From Quillaja saponaria (taxonomy: Eukaryota > Streptophyta > Magnoliopsida > Fabales > Quillajaceae): a stretch of 64,000 nucleotides of DNA. Each line of letters begins with the position of its first letter. Positions within the stretch are counted from its first letter, which is position 1. The stretch is taken from assembly GCA_029379385.1 (NCBI GenBank), contig CM055611.1:21914092-21978091 (forward strand). Direction: 5' to 3'. The notes under the pieces are model-generated. The model was given only the letters and a program-made list of their open reading frames with translations, had not been told where the DNA came from and did no database searches. A program made the translations under genes and the position numbers. Shown here one piece after another: positions 1 through 10,948 of this stretch.

Positions 1-349
1 TTCTGAAATAAGCGCTTGAAAACTTGATAGTAAATAACAGCATACGTGGTTGATTTATGTAGCGTAACAATTTTTGCTCATGAATAGATACTACTTTCAA
101 CGACTAACGTGTAGAAAAACTTAATAATAATGGCTGTTGTCATGTATATTACCCTAAAACACTAGGTGAACAAAAAGTGAAATATTCAAAAAATATAATG
201 TTAAATTATGTGTGAAGCTTTTTAGCAAAAGGTGGGGCTATTTTGGTTCACCTAGAATTTTGATAGTACGCATATGCATCCTTAATAAATTGACATAATG
301 ATTGACAATTTATAATTTGTAAAGAATTTTATACTTGACGTTTAGAAAA

Positions 350-950
350 ACTTGTTAGTAAATTGCTATAATTACTGATAATTTATGTCTTCTGAGAAAA
401 TTTAATCTGTAATTTATAAAAAAAAAAAAAGACATTTATTTTTTATAAGATATAAGAAAATTTCCGCAAATACAACAAGAAATTTGACATGTACTTCTTA
501 TTAGAAGTTTTTTATCCAAAAATTTGATATCTATATTTCATAAGAAACTTTACTAGTTCTCAAGATTTTTTACGTGTACTTACTAAGAAACTTTATCTGC
601 AACCTCCAAAAAACCTTGGCATTTACCTCCTAGAGCAAACTTTATTAGCAAGACTTAATAAGGTTTGTTAGTAAATTGGTATAATTTAATCTGTAATTTA
701 AAAAAAAAAAACAAAAACAAAAGTTCACATTTATGTTTTATAAGATATAAAAAAATTTGTGCAAATAGTACAAGAAATTCGACATATACTTCTTATAAGA
801 AACTTTATATCCAAAAATTTGATATCTATATTTTATAAAAAAGTTCACTAATTCACAAGATTTTTAAGTGTGTGTATTATTATTGGCAACCTCCAAAAAA
901 CTTGGCATTTACCGCCTAGAACAAACTTTACTAGTAGACTTAATAAGGCT
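350..950. repeat. Degenerate tandem duplication, about 290-310 bp unit
   Basis: Two adjacent diverged copies, about 350-660 and 661-950. They share in the same order a TTAGTAAATTG start, an A-run, a TATAAGATATAA block, a CCAAAAATTTGATATCTATA block, and a GGCAACCTCCAAAAAAC to GGCATTTACC block. Divergence is by substitutions and small indels, so the duplication is old. Confidence 0.7.
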
Positions 951-1046
951 CGTTAATAATCTAATATTTGACGAATGTTACAAGAGAATTCATTGGTTCA
1001 TCTTCTATTATACGTGTTAATGTTACAAAAACTTTTGCTCATAAAT

Positions 1047-1154
1047 TTCTAGAGACTTTGACAATTTGTGGAATAAAAGAATTTGTTAATCTAACAAATC
1101 ATTTAGAGACTTTGACAATTTGTGGAATAAAAGAATTTGTTAATCTAACAAATT
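1047..1154. repeat. 54-bp near-perfect tandem duplication
   Basis: The unit beginning AGAGACTTTGACAATTTG is repeated with a 54-bp period (1051 and 1105). The copies are nearly identical, so the event is recent. 54 is a multiple of 3, which is why a short spurious open frame runs through it. Confidence 0.8.
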
Positions 1155-1822
1155 ATTTAGGTGTTACGAAAAATTTTAACAGTGAAGAACTTTACATGTG
1201 ATCGATTTTTATATCATAACAATTTTTTTTTATGAATAAATAACAAATTTAATGATTTCTTAATAATTTGACTTAATGACTATGGCTTATTTGTTATAAT
1301 ATTTTTAATTTTGATTAATTAGTATTTAAGGAAAAAAAAAACATGGTAATAAATTAACATTATTATTAGTAATTTATTAAAAACAATTCATCTTTACAAA
1401 AAACTTATCATAACGTCCAAAAATATTAATATTTCTTATAAGAAAATTTTATTTCGCGTCTTCTTATAGTCTTATAAGAAACTTCATATAATTTCCAAAA
1501 GTTTCACGATTTATGACTTAATGTATATATTTTTCATCAGTCTCTCAATTATTTCTTAGGTTTATGTATTTCTATTTTTATGTGAGGAAGATAAGGGGAA
1601 AAAAGATAATGAATTTGCTTACATGGATAAAATGAATTGATGGTTGGAAACCGGAATATGAATAAACTAGACCGCACACGGTCTAGCTGGGCAGAGGAGG
1701 AAGGAAGAGTACAAACCTTATCTGCTACAAGAACCAGCGGAGTTTGCAAGGAGTTTGCTTTCTCAGAATGGAGTCATGAAGTTATTCACTCAGTTGAGTA
1801 AGTAATATAATAATATATAACA

Positions 1823-4800
1823 ATGAAAATACCACCTATGTCGATTACCACGAGAACGAGTGGCGTCCTTTCCTTCCAAATTCGATGCTGTGATTCGAAG
1901 CCAAGCCGTGGTTTTGGAACCAGCAAGAGCAACAAGAACAAGGTATGTAATATATACATGTTTTTCTTTTACTAAATGGCTACAAAATTTGAAGGGATAA
2001 AGGATACGAAATTTAAGAGATGGTTGCACTTATTTAAGTGGGTTCAGTTGGATTCACCAAAAAATTTGTTTTTTGAGAATCCCCAGATCAGCTTTTAGTT
2101 AAATAACGTTGCTTAACAAACTGGGCATTTTTTTAACCTAGTTTTTGTATAAATTCAAGTAGTTGAATTTTTGTTTTCTTGGTATTTAACTTGTGATTTT
2201 AATTACTCAGACGGCCAAAGTTACTACCTCAAAGCAGGAGAAGGTGACACAACAAAGGTACTCTAGTTACTAACTTGTCAGTGCTCATTTAGTTTCGATT
2301 TTTTCATACATAACACTTGCAATTTACCGATCAGATTGCAACTTATGAATGGAAAATTATTGTATCTATAATTCCTTTCAACACACTGTTAAAGATACAA
2401 GCTCGCAGGAGGTAAGATAAAGAACTCTGCAGTTTATTTGTATCAAGAAGCAGAGGGGAAATTTAATTGTTATCTATGAACCAATACAATATATTAGTTC
2501 AACAAGAATTTATTTGCACAATCTATGTCAATCTCTCTAGCCCTCGCTGTTTCGGTCAACTATGATGCAAGAAATTATTTATCACTCATACCAAGAACGA
2601 AAAAAGTACTTATCACTTAACTGTGTTAGGTTTCGTCGTAATGCTGTTCCGTATATTATATTTGGGGTGTTACCTAGTTATCGTTTTTTTGTATCATTTA
2701 CAGTTTAGAAGTTTGCTTCAACATTTGTATGTGTTAGCGCTTCCATTAGCACGTGCTGACTATTATTTGTTGCAGAAAATCAACGACTAAACAATCTGGT
2801 CCTGTATCTACTCGTAAGTAGAAAAAAACTCATAACTTTGAAAGCTATTTTGTATATTTATTTTGCCTTCTATTTTATTTAGGATGGTTGAATCAAATTT
2901 ACGCCCTTCACAGTTGGTCTTTACCTGGGCATTGTATAAAATATAAAATTATTGCTGAAACGTGAATGTCATTGAAAAGGTCTTCTGTTGTATTTTTGGT
3001 CAGCTTTGTTGCATAAAGCTAACATGAAGTTTTCCTTGTAGAGGCACCCCGTGTAAGTTCTCAATACAAAGGAAAATCAATCAACAAATCTTTGGACAAT
3101 ATTTCATTTGAGGAACGACTGGAAGCAGTTAGAAGGTATAATTACATGTTCTCGTTCATATTTTTTCAGTTCTTTTTTTCGTTCTTTAGTTCTTTTGTTG
3201 GGGGGTTTCACTTTTGCTAAAGAAGTCTTTTTGCAACTATCTACAAATTAATTTGAGGTTTCCTAGAAGGTTGGTTTTCCTCTGTCTGAAAAAGATAAGA
3301 ACGAGAATGTGTAGAATAGGATTTCCTCTTTGAGCTTTTCTCATCTTCTTTCTCTATCCTGGATGCAATATCCTCAGGTCAGCCCGTGAGCAGAAAAAGG
3401 TAGACGAGGAACAAGAATTTGGTGCAATTGACTATGACACACCAATCACTCCAGAGAACAAAACAATTGGGCTTGGTACCAAGGTGAAATACTGTGTTCC
3501 TTTTCTGGCTCATAAACGCATGCCTATTACATCTCAGCTGCACAGATACTACTAATTCAATATGTGACATGGTGAAGATTGGAGTAGGTGTAGCTGTCTT
3601 GGTTTTTGGTCTGGTTTTTGCTCTTGGAGACTTTCTTCCTTCGGGAAGGTATGTATTCACATCAGATACCATGTTATATACCTGAATATTACTATTTTTC
3701 TTCTTAGAATTACCTTTTTTATTTGCTTTCATCGAATATAAAATGTCACGTTCTTGAAACATCTTCTGAAGCAGATTTCTACCATTAAATAATTGTAATA
3801 TGGTTCCGCCTAAGGTTCAAAATCTTCTGGTCGTGGCTATCGCGATCATGATGAAATGGTTCTTTTTCTTATACAACGGTCTAACTAAATTTGCTTTTGG
3901 CTTGCTGAAGCACTCTATTGAAAATATGCCCAATGATTTCTGGGGCAAGTTTATATGCTTAAGAAAAAATCAGTACTACCTAGTTTTTCTTATTCATTAT
4001 TTATTTTTCCCTCAAAATTTCATCGCTAGATTTTGTAGTGTAATGGTTTGGTTGGGTTATGGCTTTAACTTTTCAGTGTTGGTCCCACTGAGGACACTGC
4101 AGTGCTCAGTAATAAGCTGTCAGAAGAGGAGAAAGCTACGCTTAAGGTAACTTTTCTGACTATGGCTGTTTGTTTTTATTATCTGATATTTGTGTAGAAA
4201 ACACTAATTTTCTTCCCAAATGACGCTTCTGTTTTCTCTTTTTAATGTGAAACAAACTTTAACCGAATTAATTTTGAATTTGTTTCCTATTATAGATTTG
4301 TAGGAAAGAGATGTGTAGAAGATTAAAAGGTAATTTCCTATGTTGACGTCACCTTTTGCTTTGAGTATTATTAGTAGGTACCATTAGGCATGATAACCTG
4401 TACCATTTGAGGGTCCTAGGAGGTATCTTGGTTGAGCATGTGAGCATGGCTTATTCCATATGGTATAGATGTCTTTTTGTTCTATCCTATAATATTTTCT
4501 TTCCATTTTGGTTCAGGAGGTCTTCTATAGAGTCTTGATCTGCATACATCCAGATATATAGACAGATGTAAGGATGTCAAGAAAGAAAAAGTAAGGAAAG
4601 AAAAGGACAAAGGAAGGTGTATAAAACCTAATTGGGTGTTTCGAGAAGTCACAGTCACACATACTAGTACTCCTCTCCTAATTTAGGTCTAGCTTAAGTG
4701 GGTCATTAAAGGTGTATAAAACCTAATTAGGTTTTTAGAGAAGTCACAGTCACACATACTAGTACGCCTCACCTAATTTAGGTCTAGCTTAAGTGGGTCA

Positions 4801-7350
4801 TTAGACTAAGGGTTTTTTTTTTTTTTTTTTTTTCCTTATTGTATTGTCTCTCTTCTCTCTTTAATATAAATATAAGAGGCTACAATATTTTGTATGCTCT
4901 CCAATTCCATAAGTCCTTCTTTTCTACTCTTAACACTTTCTAACACCAACTTTTTCCAAAAGATCATCTCTTCCTGGTTCAGTTTCCATTGCCTGTAGCT
5001 TCTTTGACTATTATTTGTAATTTCTTTCTTTGCTTCCTATTCTTGATCTGCAATAACTTGATCAATATTATTCTTTTTTTTTTTTTTCCTTTAGGGCATC
5101 TTTTTTAAATTCCTTAACAGATGTGGATAGAAAGATTTCTAATATAACTTCCTGTTATGTGGCAGGCTAGACTGAAAAAATATGAGGCGACTCTTATTAA
5201 CTCCCCAAAAGATTTAGATGCTCTAGAGGTATCATGGTTACTGTTTCTGTTATGTCCTGTTCTTCATGCTTCTAACTATGTTTTGGGATTCTTCCAGGGA
5301 GCTGCAGTAACTTTAGCAGAACTCGGAGAGTATAAAAGGGCTGCCTCTTTGCTTGATGGGTTGACAAAGGTATTTCATGCTTGGACTGTTGATTTTTCAT
5401 GGCTCTGTACCACATGTTGTGTATTACATTGTGATTATTTTTGAGCTGATAGCTGTAAACTAATGTATAAGGAAAAAACAGTCGACCCTGATGTTTTTCG
5501 TTTGCTTGGAGAAGTTAAGTATGAGCTCAAAGATTTTGAAGGGAGTGTTGCTGCATATAAAGCTTCAGCGAAGGTCAGTGTAGGTGATATCTGCTTGATT
5601 ACTTTGCTTATTTACGTTTGCACCATTAAAAATGTGAAGCTGATTTGAAACTGAAATACAGTTGGAAGAGATTGCATGAACCGGAACTTGAATATTTGCT
5701 GAATAAGAGCTCTAGTATCAATTTCTAGTCGATAATTTGTTGTATCTGTTCTTGAATGTTGTTCTTCCTTGACAGGTGTCTAAAATTATCAATTTTGAAG
5801 TACTCCGTGGCCTCACCAATGCACTACTTGCTGCCAAAAAACCAGATGAGGTTTGTGACATAGTAATACGTCAAAAGGTTGCATTTGCTATTTAAAATGT
5901 TGCATGATAGATACTTCATTATTAGGACCTCTATAGTTATATATAATAGCATAATGTGCTTTACTTTGGGCTGTTTATGCCATTGTTTGCTGTGACTGTG
6001 GGTTACTGGAGCAACTACCGGTTGGCCGAGCTGACAGTAGTGGTATACCTATACTTATTTCTAGACAGGTAGAACCCTTAAAAAGAAAAAAAAAAAGCCC
6101 CTTTTCTCTATGGCAGGATTATTTATTCTTTTGTCAGAAGCAGATCATTTAATACTGACTCTTTAAACTTTCTAAACTTAATAATAATACGATTGTAAGA
6201 TAAAATTGTTGTTCTGGTTCTTTTGAAGGCTGTTCAATTCCTTCTGGCCTCTCGTGAGCTTCTGAGTAAAGCTGAAAGCAGTGCAACAGAATTGCAGAAG
6301 GTGGATCCAGTTCAAGTAAGTTTCATTTCCCAAATAACAGGTTATGCTCCTTGATTCTCAGAAGAAAGGTGGAGCATAATAAGTTCGCATTTATATATTA
6401 ATGAAATCATTAGTTCGTATATTTCAGGTTGAATTACTTCTTGGGAAGGCTTACTCATACTGGGGCCATGTTAGTGATGCTGTTGCTGTTTACGATCAGC
6501 TCATTTCTAGTCACTCGGATGACTTCCGTGGTTACTTAGCTAAGGTTTCTAGTTCTTTCCCAAACTGACGAGCCAAGTAGGTTGCATTGTTATTTGTTCC
6601 CAATCAATTAAACCAGCTAGAAGAATTATTATAACTATAATAGTGAAAATCAGAAAGTAAGAACCAGTTTTGAGATGTACTGGCATGTATTACTAGAACA
6701 TACACACCATACGAAGTTTGGCCCAAAAGAAAAATTACTGCCAAAGCTTTAGAAATTGGTAGAGGGTAGGTGATCTTGTTTTGTTCCACTTATGTGTTGG
6801 TTGAATGTAATTCTCGATAATTCTCCACCTATTTGTCCATTGTCTCTTTTTGATGACCATGCTATTGGACTGTATAAATTATTATAAAAGAACATACAAT
6901 TAAGTTTCTCTATGCTTTTGCAGGGAGTTATCTTGAAAGAAAATAACAAAGCTGGAGATGCAGAGAGAATGTTCATACAGGTGAGCATATCAATAGATAC
7001 TGATATGATACATACCATGACTTAGGCCAGCCTCTCTACTCACTGACAGAGGCAAAAATCAAGTTGATCAAAGTACACTCCTAAATAATCCCAGGAAAAA
7101 GGGAAAAGAAAAACAGATAACTCTGATACTCGTATGTGCATTGGTTTTCTTCTTTCAATGCTTTACCATCTCACTCACCTCTATGCAAGTGCCACACCGT
7201 CGAATGGACTTCTCTATTTAAGGTTTCTACCAAAGATAATAGCAAAGAAGTTCTGCCTAGGTCATTCTGAGTGTTCTTTTCCACTTGCAGGCGCGGTTCT
7301 TTGCACCAGTGAAAGCCAAGGCACTTGTGGATCGATATTCTAGACAATGA
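1823..7350 (+). CDS. Plastid-targeted TPR protein (chloroplast lumen common family)
   Basis: Hand-built 15-exon model: 1823-1942, 2211-2257, 2776-2813, 3042-3135, 3378-3483, 3578-3648, 4077-4146, 5166-5228, 5298-5369, 5472-5573, 5776-5850, 6229-6315, 6428-6544, 6924-6980, 7291-7350. All introns are GT-AG, phases close, and 392 aa result. Residues 1-45 are rich in Ser/Thr/Arg/Lys with few acidic residues, like a chloroplast transit peptide. A hydrophobic segment of about 18 residues (IGVGVAVLVFGLVFALG) at about 136-153 is followed by FLPSG. The C-terminal half consists of TPR-like helical pairs (GEVKYELKDFEGSVAAYKAS; GKAYSYWGHVSDAVAVYDQL). This architecture fits the Arabidopsis At2g37400/At3g53560/At5g02590 family as I remember it; the molecular role is not established. 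An in-frame TAA at 1811 lies upstream of the chosen ATG; Met6 is an alternative start. Confidence 0.87.
4560..4970. other. LTR-like insertion remnant within a TPR-gene intron
   Basis: The 1-kb intron 4147-5165 is the longest of the gene and contains a block with a tandem duplication, a long T-run, a pyrimidine tract, a TATAAATATAAGAGGC promoter-like stretch and an end reading AACACTTTCTAACACC. This composition resembles a retrotransposon LTR. I found no partner LTR or target duplication, so this is only a suggestion. Confidence 0.25.
4616..4803. repeat. 95-bp tandem duplication in an intron
   Basis: Two head-to-tail copies (about 4616-4710 and 4711-4803), both beginning GGTGTATAAAACCTAATT and ending AAGTGGGTCATTA. 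They differ at only a few positions. Confidence 0.8.
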
Positions 7351-8049
7351 TTTAGCATCATTATTGCCTACCTTGTGTTATACTGTAATCAGGAAAAAAA
7401 AAAAAAAAACATTGGGATTACTGAATTGAATTATGCCCACCACAGTTAACAGTCTACACAAGTATCCACAAATTAATGCATAAAATTCATATATATGTAT
7501 GTATATCTTGTGAGAATTAGTGATCATACTGCATAGAGAATTAAATATCATACCCTGGTAAGGTTTTGAATTGCCCATATATGCTGATCAGTATTCGAGC
7601 TGCATGCATGTATTAATGCATGAAAACCACCTTATTACCCAAGCTGGGATTGGAATATTGTATATAGAAAAATTGTGTAGTATTTTACTCAACTTTTTTC
7701 TATATATGCAACTGATCTTACAGCTCTTTCTAATTAACTATTAATAATAACTACTATAATTAGCATCTCTTTCTAATTAACTATTAATAATAACTACTAT
7801 AATTAGCATCTGAGAGGTATCATACAGCATGTATCCTATATGCATTAATTACTATTAGTGCACTATCTGAAAGCCTTATAATTAATTGGCTGCTAATTCA
7901 AATCAAGAATCTGCAGGTGCAGAGAAGTACTGTATTATTAATACGTTACATGCAACACATATGTACTTAATTAACCAGAAGATCGAACTTGTCACTTCAT
8001 ACAATCTTTGGATCTAAATAAAAAAGATATTACTAGCTTGATTATACTC
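7351..8049. other. Intergenic region downstream of the TPR gene
   Basis: Contains the 3'UTR of the TPR gene and AT-rich spacer. No coding potential seen apart from a short tandem repeat noted separately. Confidence 0.5.
7725..7810. repeat. 43-bp perfect tandem duplication
   Basis: A 43-bp unit starting TCTTTCTAATTAACTATTAA occurs twice in direct succession (7725-7767 and 7768-7810) without an evident mismatch. Confidence 0.85.
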
Positions 8050-8344
8050 GGACTTTTGGACAAAAGGGTCCAAGTCTCAAAAATTTTGGTCAAAATGGTA
8101 AATTTTTTACTATAATAGCCAGAATGGGGTAAATGATGAAACCGTGTTTTCAAAACACGGTTTCAGGGTCCGACCTGGCGTGCCAGGTCGGACCATCGCC
8201 CACATCAGGCACTCGGGCGTGGCGCGCGAGTGCAGGATGAAACAGGCTTTTAAAAGCCGATTTCATCCAAAAACTTGTCCCCCGCGGGGCCCGCCCGGGG
8301 GATAAATTTTGCAGGCTACCCTGCAGTGCTGCAGGGTAGCCTGC
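8050..8344 (+). repeat. Left inverted arm with five hairpins
   Basis: Palindromes seen: 8138-8164 (13-bp stem around GAAACCGTGTTTT), 8167-8194 (13-bp stem GGTCCGACCTGGC, 2-base loop), 8209-8233 (GCACTCG...CGAGTGC), about 8237-8270 (imperfect, GGCTTTTAAAAGCC core), and 8311-8344 (15-bp stem GCAGGCTACCCTGCA). Next to the arm, about 8378-8421 repeats 8335-8377, and a C-run lies at about 8436-8453. Confidence 0.8.
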
Positions 8345-9265
8345 AATGCTACCAGCCAGCCCTTTCTTTCCCCCCTCAGGGTAGCCTGCAATGCTACCAG
8401 CCAGCCCTTTCTTTCCCCCCTCAATAATTCCCGCTCCCCCCCCCCCCCCCCCCAAATAATTTCTCTCCCTCTCCCATTAATATTTTAATTATATTAATAT
8501 ATTAATTAAATTACAATATACAATACCATAATTAATTTATTTCACTTCACACTATAATTAATTTATTTTACTTAACGTAACAATTCAATTAAAACTTATA
8601 AATCCTTAAAAAATTTCATTACCTTATTAAAAATTGATGAATTTTCGTAAAAATTTATGAGTTCTTAAATTTTTTCTTAAAATATATGATAATAATCATA
8701 TTAATTAATAAATTAGCTTATTTTATTTTACATAATAATTATATTAAAACATACAAACCTTCAAATATTTTTTTTCATGACCTTTGTAAAAGTTTAATGA
8801 GTTTTTAAATTTTTATTGTAAATATATGATAATTTTTAATTTTAATGTTTTATTATATGATATTTTTGAAATTTAAAATATATATTAATTTTTTAATTTA
8901 TATTAAAAGATTTTATAAATTTAAGATATATGATAATTTTAAAATTTTAGACGTCACAAAATTACTAATTAATTTAAACGTCACAAAATTACTAATTTAA
9001 TTAAGTGTCACATAATTACTATTTCTTACTTATAAATATTATTTATTAATATGTGAATTAAAAAGTTAATAATTTATCATATCATAAATATACTAATTAT
9101 TACAATTATCATAAAAATTACAATTACAACAAATTTTTAATTATAACAAATAATAAAAATTAATATTTCAACAATTATAATATAAAACTACTGTAAATAT
9201 AGATACATGCATATAATAATAATAAATATAACTTTCTATAAAATAAATATAACTTTATGACTTAC

Positions 9266-9655
9266 CAGGTAAGAAGCAAATGAGCAAAAAGTATCAACAC
9301 CGGCAACGTGATTTCAACAATAATCCTAAACAAAACATAAATAAATTTAGAATAACAAAACATATATATCGTGTAACATTAAATAATTTATATAATTTCT
9401 ATTTATATTTTATTGTTAAAATTTTTAATAGTATACGTAATTTAAATAATTAATAAGTAAATATCACGAATTTATATAAATAATATAAATTAAATAATAT
9501 ACGTAATAAATTTTTCAATAATAACATGAGAATTTAATTAATAAAAAAATTTTAAATTAAAATTTGTATAACTTACCAAGATTTTACATTGCAAATCGAA
9601 AGAACATGAGAATATTGACAGAAAGAAAGAAAATGTTAATGTATAAGAAATGAAG
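9266..9655 (-). ncRNA. Possible spliced non-coding transcript of the foldback element
   Basis: Downstream of the TATA-like box a predicted first exon (about 9655-9577) ends in a consensus donor GTAAGT (ACTTAC at 9571-9576 on the plus strand). A second exon of 60 bases (9325-9266) lies between a TTTTGTTTAG acceptor and another GTAAGT donor. The only ATGs give very short frames. This looks like the 5' end of a former autonomous element's gene, or a non-coding RNA. It is inferred from motifs only. Confidence 0.3.
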
Positions 9656-9683
9656 GCGGTGATCTCCTCTTACTATGCCTCTG

Positions 9684-9692
9684 TATTTATAG
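9684..9692 (-). promoter_or_regulatory. TATA-box-like sequence facing into the element
   Basis: The minus strand reads CTATAAATA just inside the GC-rich right arm. Transcription would start near 9655 and run leftwards into the AT-rich interior. Inward-facing terminal promoters are known in Mutator-type elements; this one is predicted only from the motif and context. Confidence 0.4.
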
Positions 9693-9720
9693 AGGAGAAA
9701 AGGTGGGGGTGGAGAGGGGT

Positions 9721-10056
9721 GATAATTGGGGGAGGGGGGGTTCGCCCTGCAGGCTACCTGCATGCGCGACCCAATTTGGGGGGGGGGGGAGGGTAGCCCT
9801 TCAGGCTACCCCGCGTGGAGCAGGGTAGCCTGCAACGTCTGAAACCGGCTTTTCAAAAGCCGGTTTCATCCTGCACTCGCGCGTGGCGCGCGAGTGCCTG
9901 ATGTGTGCGATAGTCCGACCTGGCACGCCAGGTCGGACCCTGAAACCGTGTTTTGAAAACACGGTTTCATCATTTACCCCATTCTGGCTATTATGGTAAA
10001 AAATTTACCATTTTGACCAAAATTTTTGGGACTTGGATCCTTTTGTCCAAAAATCC
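9721..10056 (-). repeat. Right inverted arm, counterpart of the left arm
   Basis: Matches the left arm in inverted orientation, including GAAACCGTGTTTT (9942-9968), the GGTCCGACCTGGC-type hairpin (about 9912-9939), GCACTCGCGC...GCGCGAGTGC (9873-9897) and a perfect GAAACCGGCTTTT hairpin (9841-9867). The third and fourth hairpins are more perfect here than on the left. The innermost GGCTACC hairpin region is rearranged and flanked by G-runs. Confidence 0.8.
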
Positions 10057-10219
10057 TCATATATAGGCTGGTCATGAGGAAAACATTTGCTGTCTTTTGC
10101 ACTAAATTAAGAAAAGGAATTAATGATTAAGACACCAATTTGGGTATATATAATTCAATCCTAGTTATCTTGTTCCTATAGGTCTAAAATCAACTCCGTA
10201 ATTAATTTCTCTCACTGGC

Positions 10220-10244
10220 TATATATATATATATATATATATAT
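10220..10244. repeat. (TA)n microsatellite
   Basis: Uninterrupted alternating T/A run of about 25 bases between the foldback element and the 3' side of the SAUR gene. Confidence 0.9.
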
Positions 10245-10351
10245 TTGTGGCTTGGTCTTCAAAAACAAAAGGGAAAACTGAAGCAAAAGAAAAACCAAAT
10301 ATGGTACGTAAAAATATAATATATCAAATTAAAGGATGTTCGATCGATCGA

Positions 10352-10948
10352 TCATCTACACATTTGAGGATGATGGGAAGGTGTAAGCTCACAATCTGAG
10401 GATGAGCTATATCCATTAATAATCTTGTCCAATATTATCTCTGTATTAGCATCTTTATTATTATTACTAGTAATACTATTCTCATGCAAGAAGAAGACTT
10501 GTCTTTTCTCCTCAACCATCTTCAAGATCTTTTCAAACACCGATATGTCACAAGGAATTTTAAGCACACCCTCTTGCTGGAAACCGAATTCCTCCTCGGC
10601 TTCTCGGAGTAATATTGAAAAAGCTTGGTGACCCAAGTATTCTGTTGGGATAATGAATCTCTTGAGCTCTTTTCCAACACAAATGGCAAGAAACCCTTTT
10701 GGGACGACAGCGGCATCATGATTCGATGAATTAGATGATACAATATCAGTGAATGATAGTGTTCTTTTCAGGAACTTGATGCTTTTACTACTGCTGTTGC
10801 TAACATTGGTGGTGGTAGAAGAATTAGAGGAAGTAGTACTAGAGCTGCTGCTGGTGTGCTTTGGAGCATTTGCCAGCTTCTTCCACTTTTTGAGGATTTG
10901 TTGAAGCCTAACAATATCCCTGATCTTATTAGACTTCTTTGAATCCAT
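10352..10948 (-). CDS. SAUR-like auxin-responsive protein (SAUR36/37/38-like)
   Basis: Intronless, 198 aa. The N-terminus KKSNKIRDIVRLQQILKKW (residues 3-21) is followed by a Ser/Thr/Asn-rich linker (about 32-55). The SAUR core runs from about 82 to 147: VPKGFLAICVGKELKRFIIP, then EYLGHQAFSILLREAEEEFG and ISVFEKILKMVEE. The C-terminus ends PSHHPQMCR. Typical SAURs are about 90-120 aa; the long N-terminal and C-terminal extensions match the longer SAUR36/37/38-type clade. Known SAURs inhibit PP2C.D phosphatases and so promote plasma-membrane H+-ATPase activity and cell expansion; for this member the role is inferred from the family. The start is the only upstream Met in frame. A TTTAAAT motif about 84 bases upstream could serve as a TATA element. 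Confidence 0.92.
   Translation of the reverse strand: MDSKKSNKIRDIVRLQQILKKWKKLANAPKHTSSSSSTTSSNSSTTTNVSNSSSKSIKFLKRTLSFTDIVSSNSSNHDAAVVPKGFLAICVGKELKRFIIPTEYLGHQAFSILLREAEEEFGFQQEGVLKIPCDISVFEKILKMVEEKRQVFFLHENSITSNNNKDANTEIILDKIINGYSSSSDCELTPSHHPQMCR

Larger units (their letters stand above)
1..1822. other. AT-rich intergenic region upstream of the TPR gene
   Basis: No coding region is supported here. The DNA is very AT-rich and carries two direct duplications listed separately. The stretch 1550-1822 is less AT-rich and immediately precedes the start codon of the TPR gene, so it probably holds its promoter and 5'UTR; I see no clear TATA box. Confidence 0.6.
8050..10056. mobile_element. Non-autonomous foldback-type DNA transposon with hairpin-array arms
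   Basis: About 2.0 kb bounded by inverted termini GGACTTTTGGACAAAAGG (left) and, read on the minus strand from 10056, GGATTTTTGGACAAAAGG (right). The termini continue into long inverted arms. Each arm contains a series of short near-perfect palindromes in the same outside-to-inside order. The arms are GC-rich near the interior, while the middle (about 8460-9600) is extremely AT-rich with no coding frame. Long arms suggest a Mutator-like or foldback family. I found no convincing target-site duplication, so the superfamily is not assigned. The interior near the right arm looks like a promoter followed by splice-like exons. Confidence 0.7.

Noticed and set aside
968..1201. 77-codon frame with an internal repeated peptide
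   Set aside because: The repeat comes from the 54-bp tandem duplication; there is no codon structure or homology.
3800..4150. 116-codon open frame on the plus strand within the TPR gene
   Set aside because: Its start is in an intron; only the last part overlaps the real exon 4077-4146, which is read in a different frame.
8150..8455. Glycine-rich open frame of about 100 codons on the minus strand
   Set aside because: It lies wholly inside the hairpin arm and the adjacent duplication and C-run of the foldback element. The repeated residues mirror the DNA duplication, with no family resemblance.
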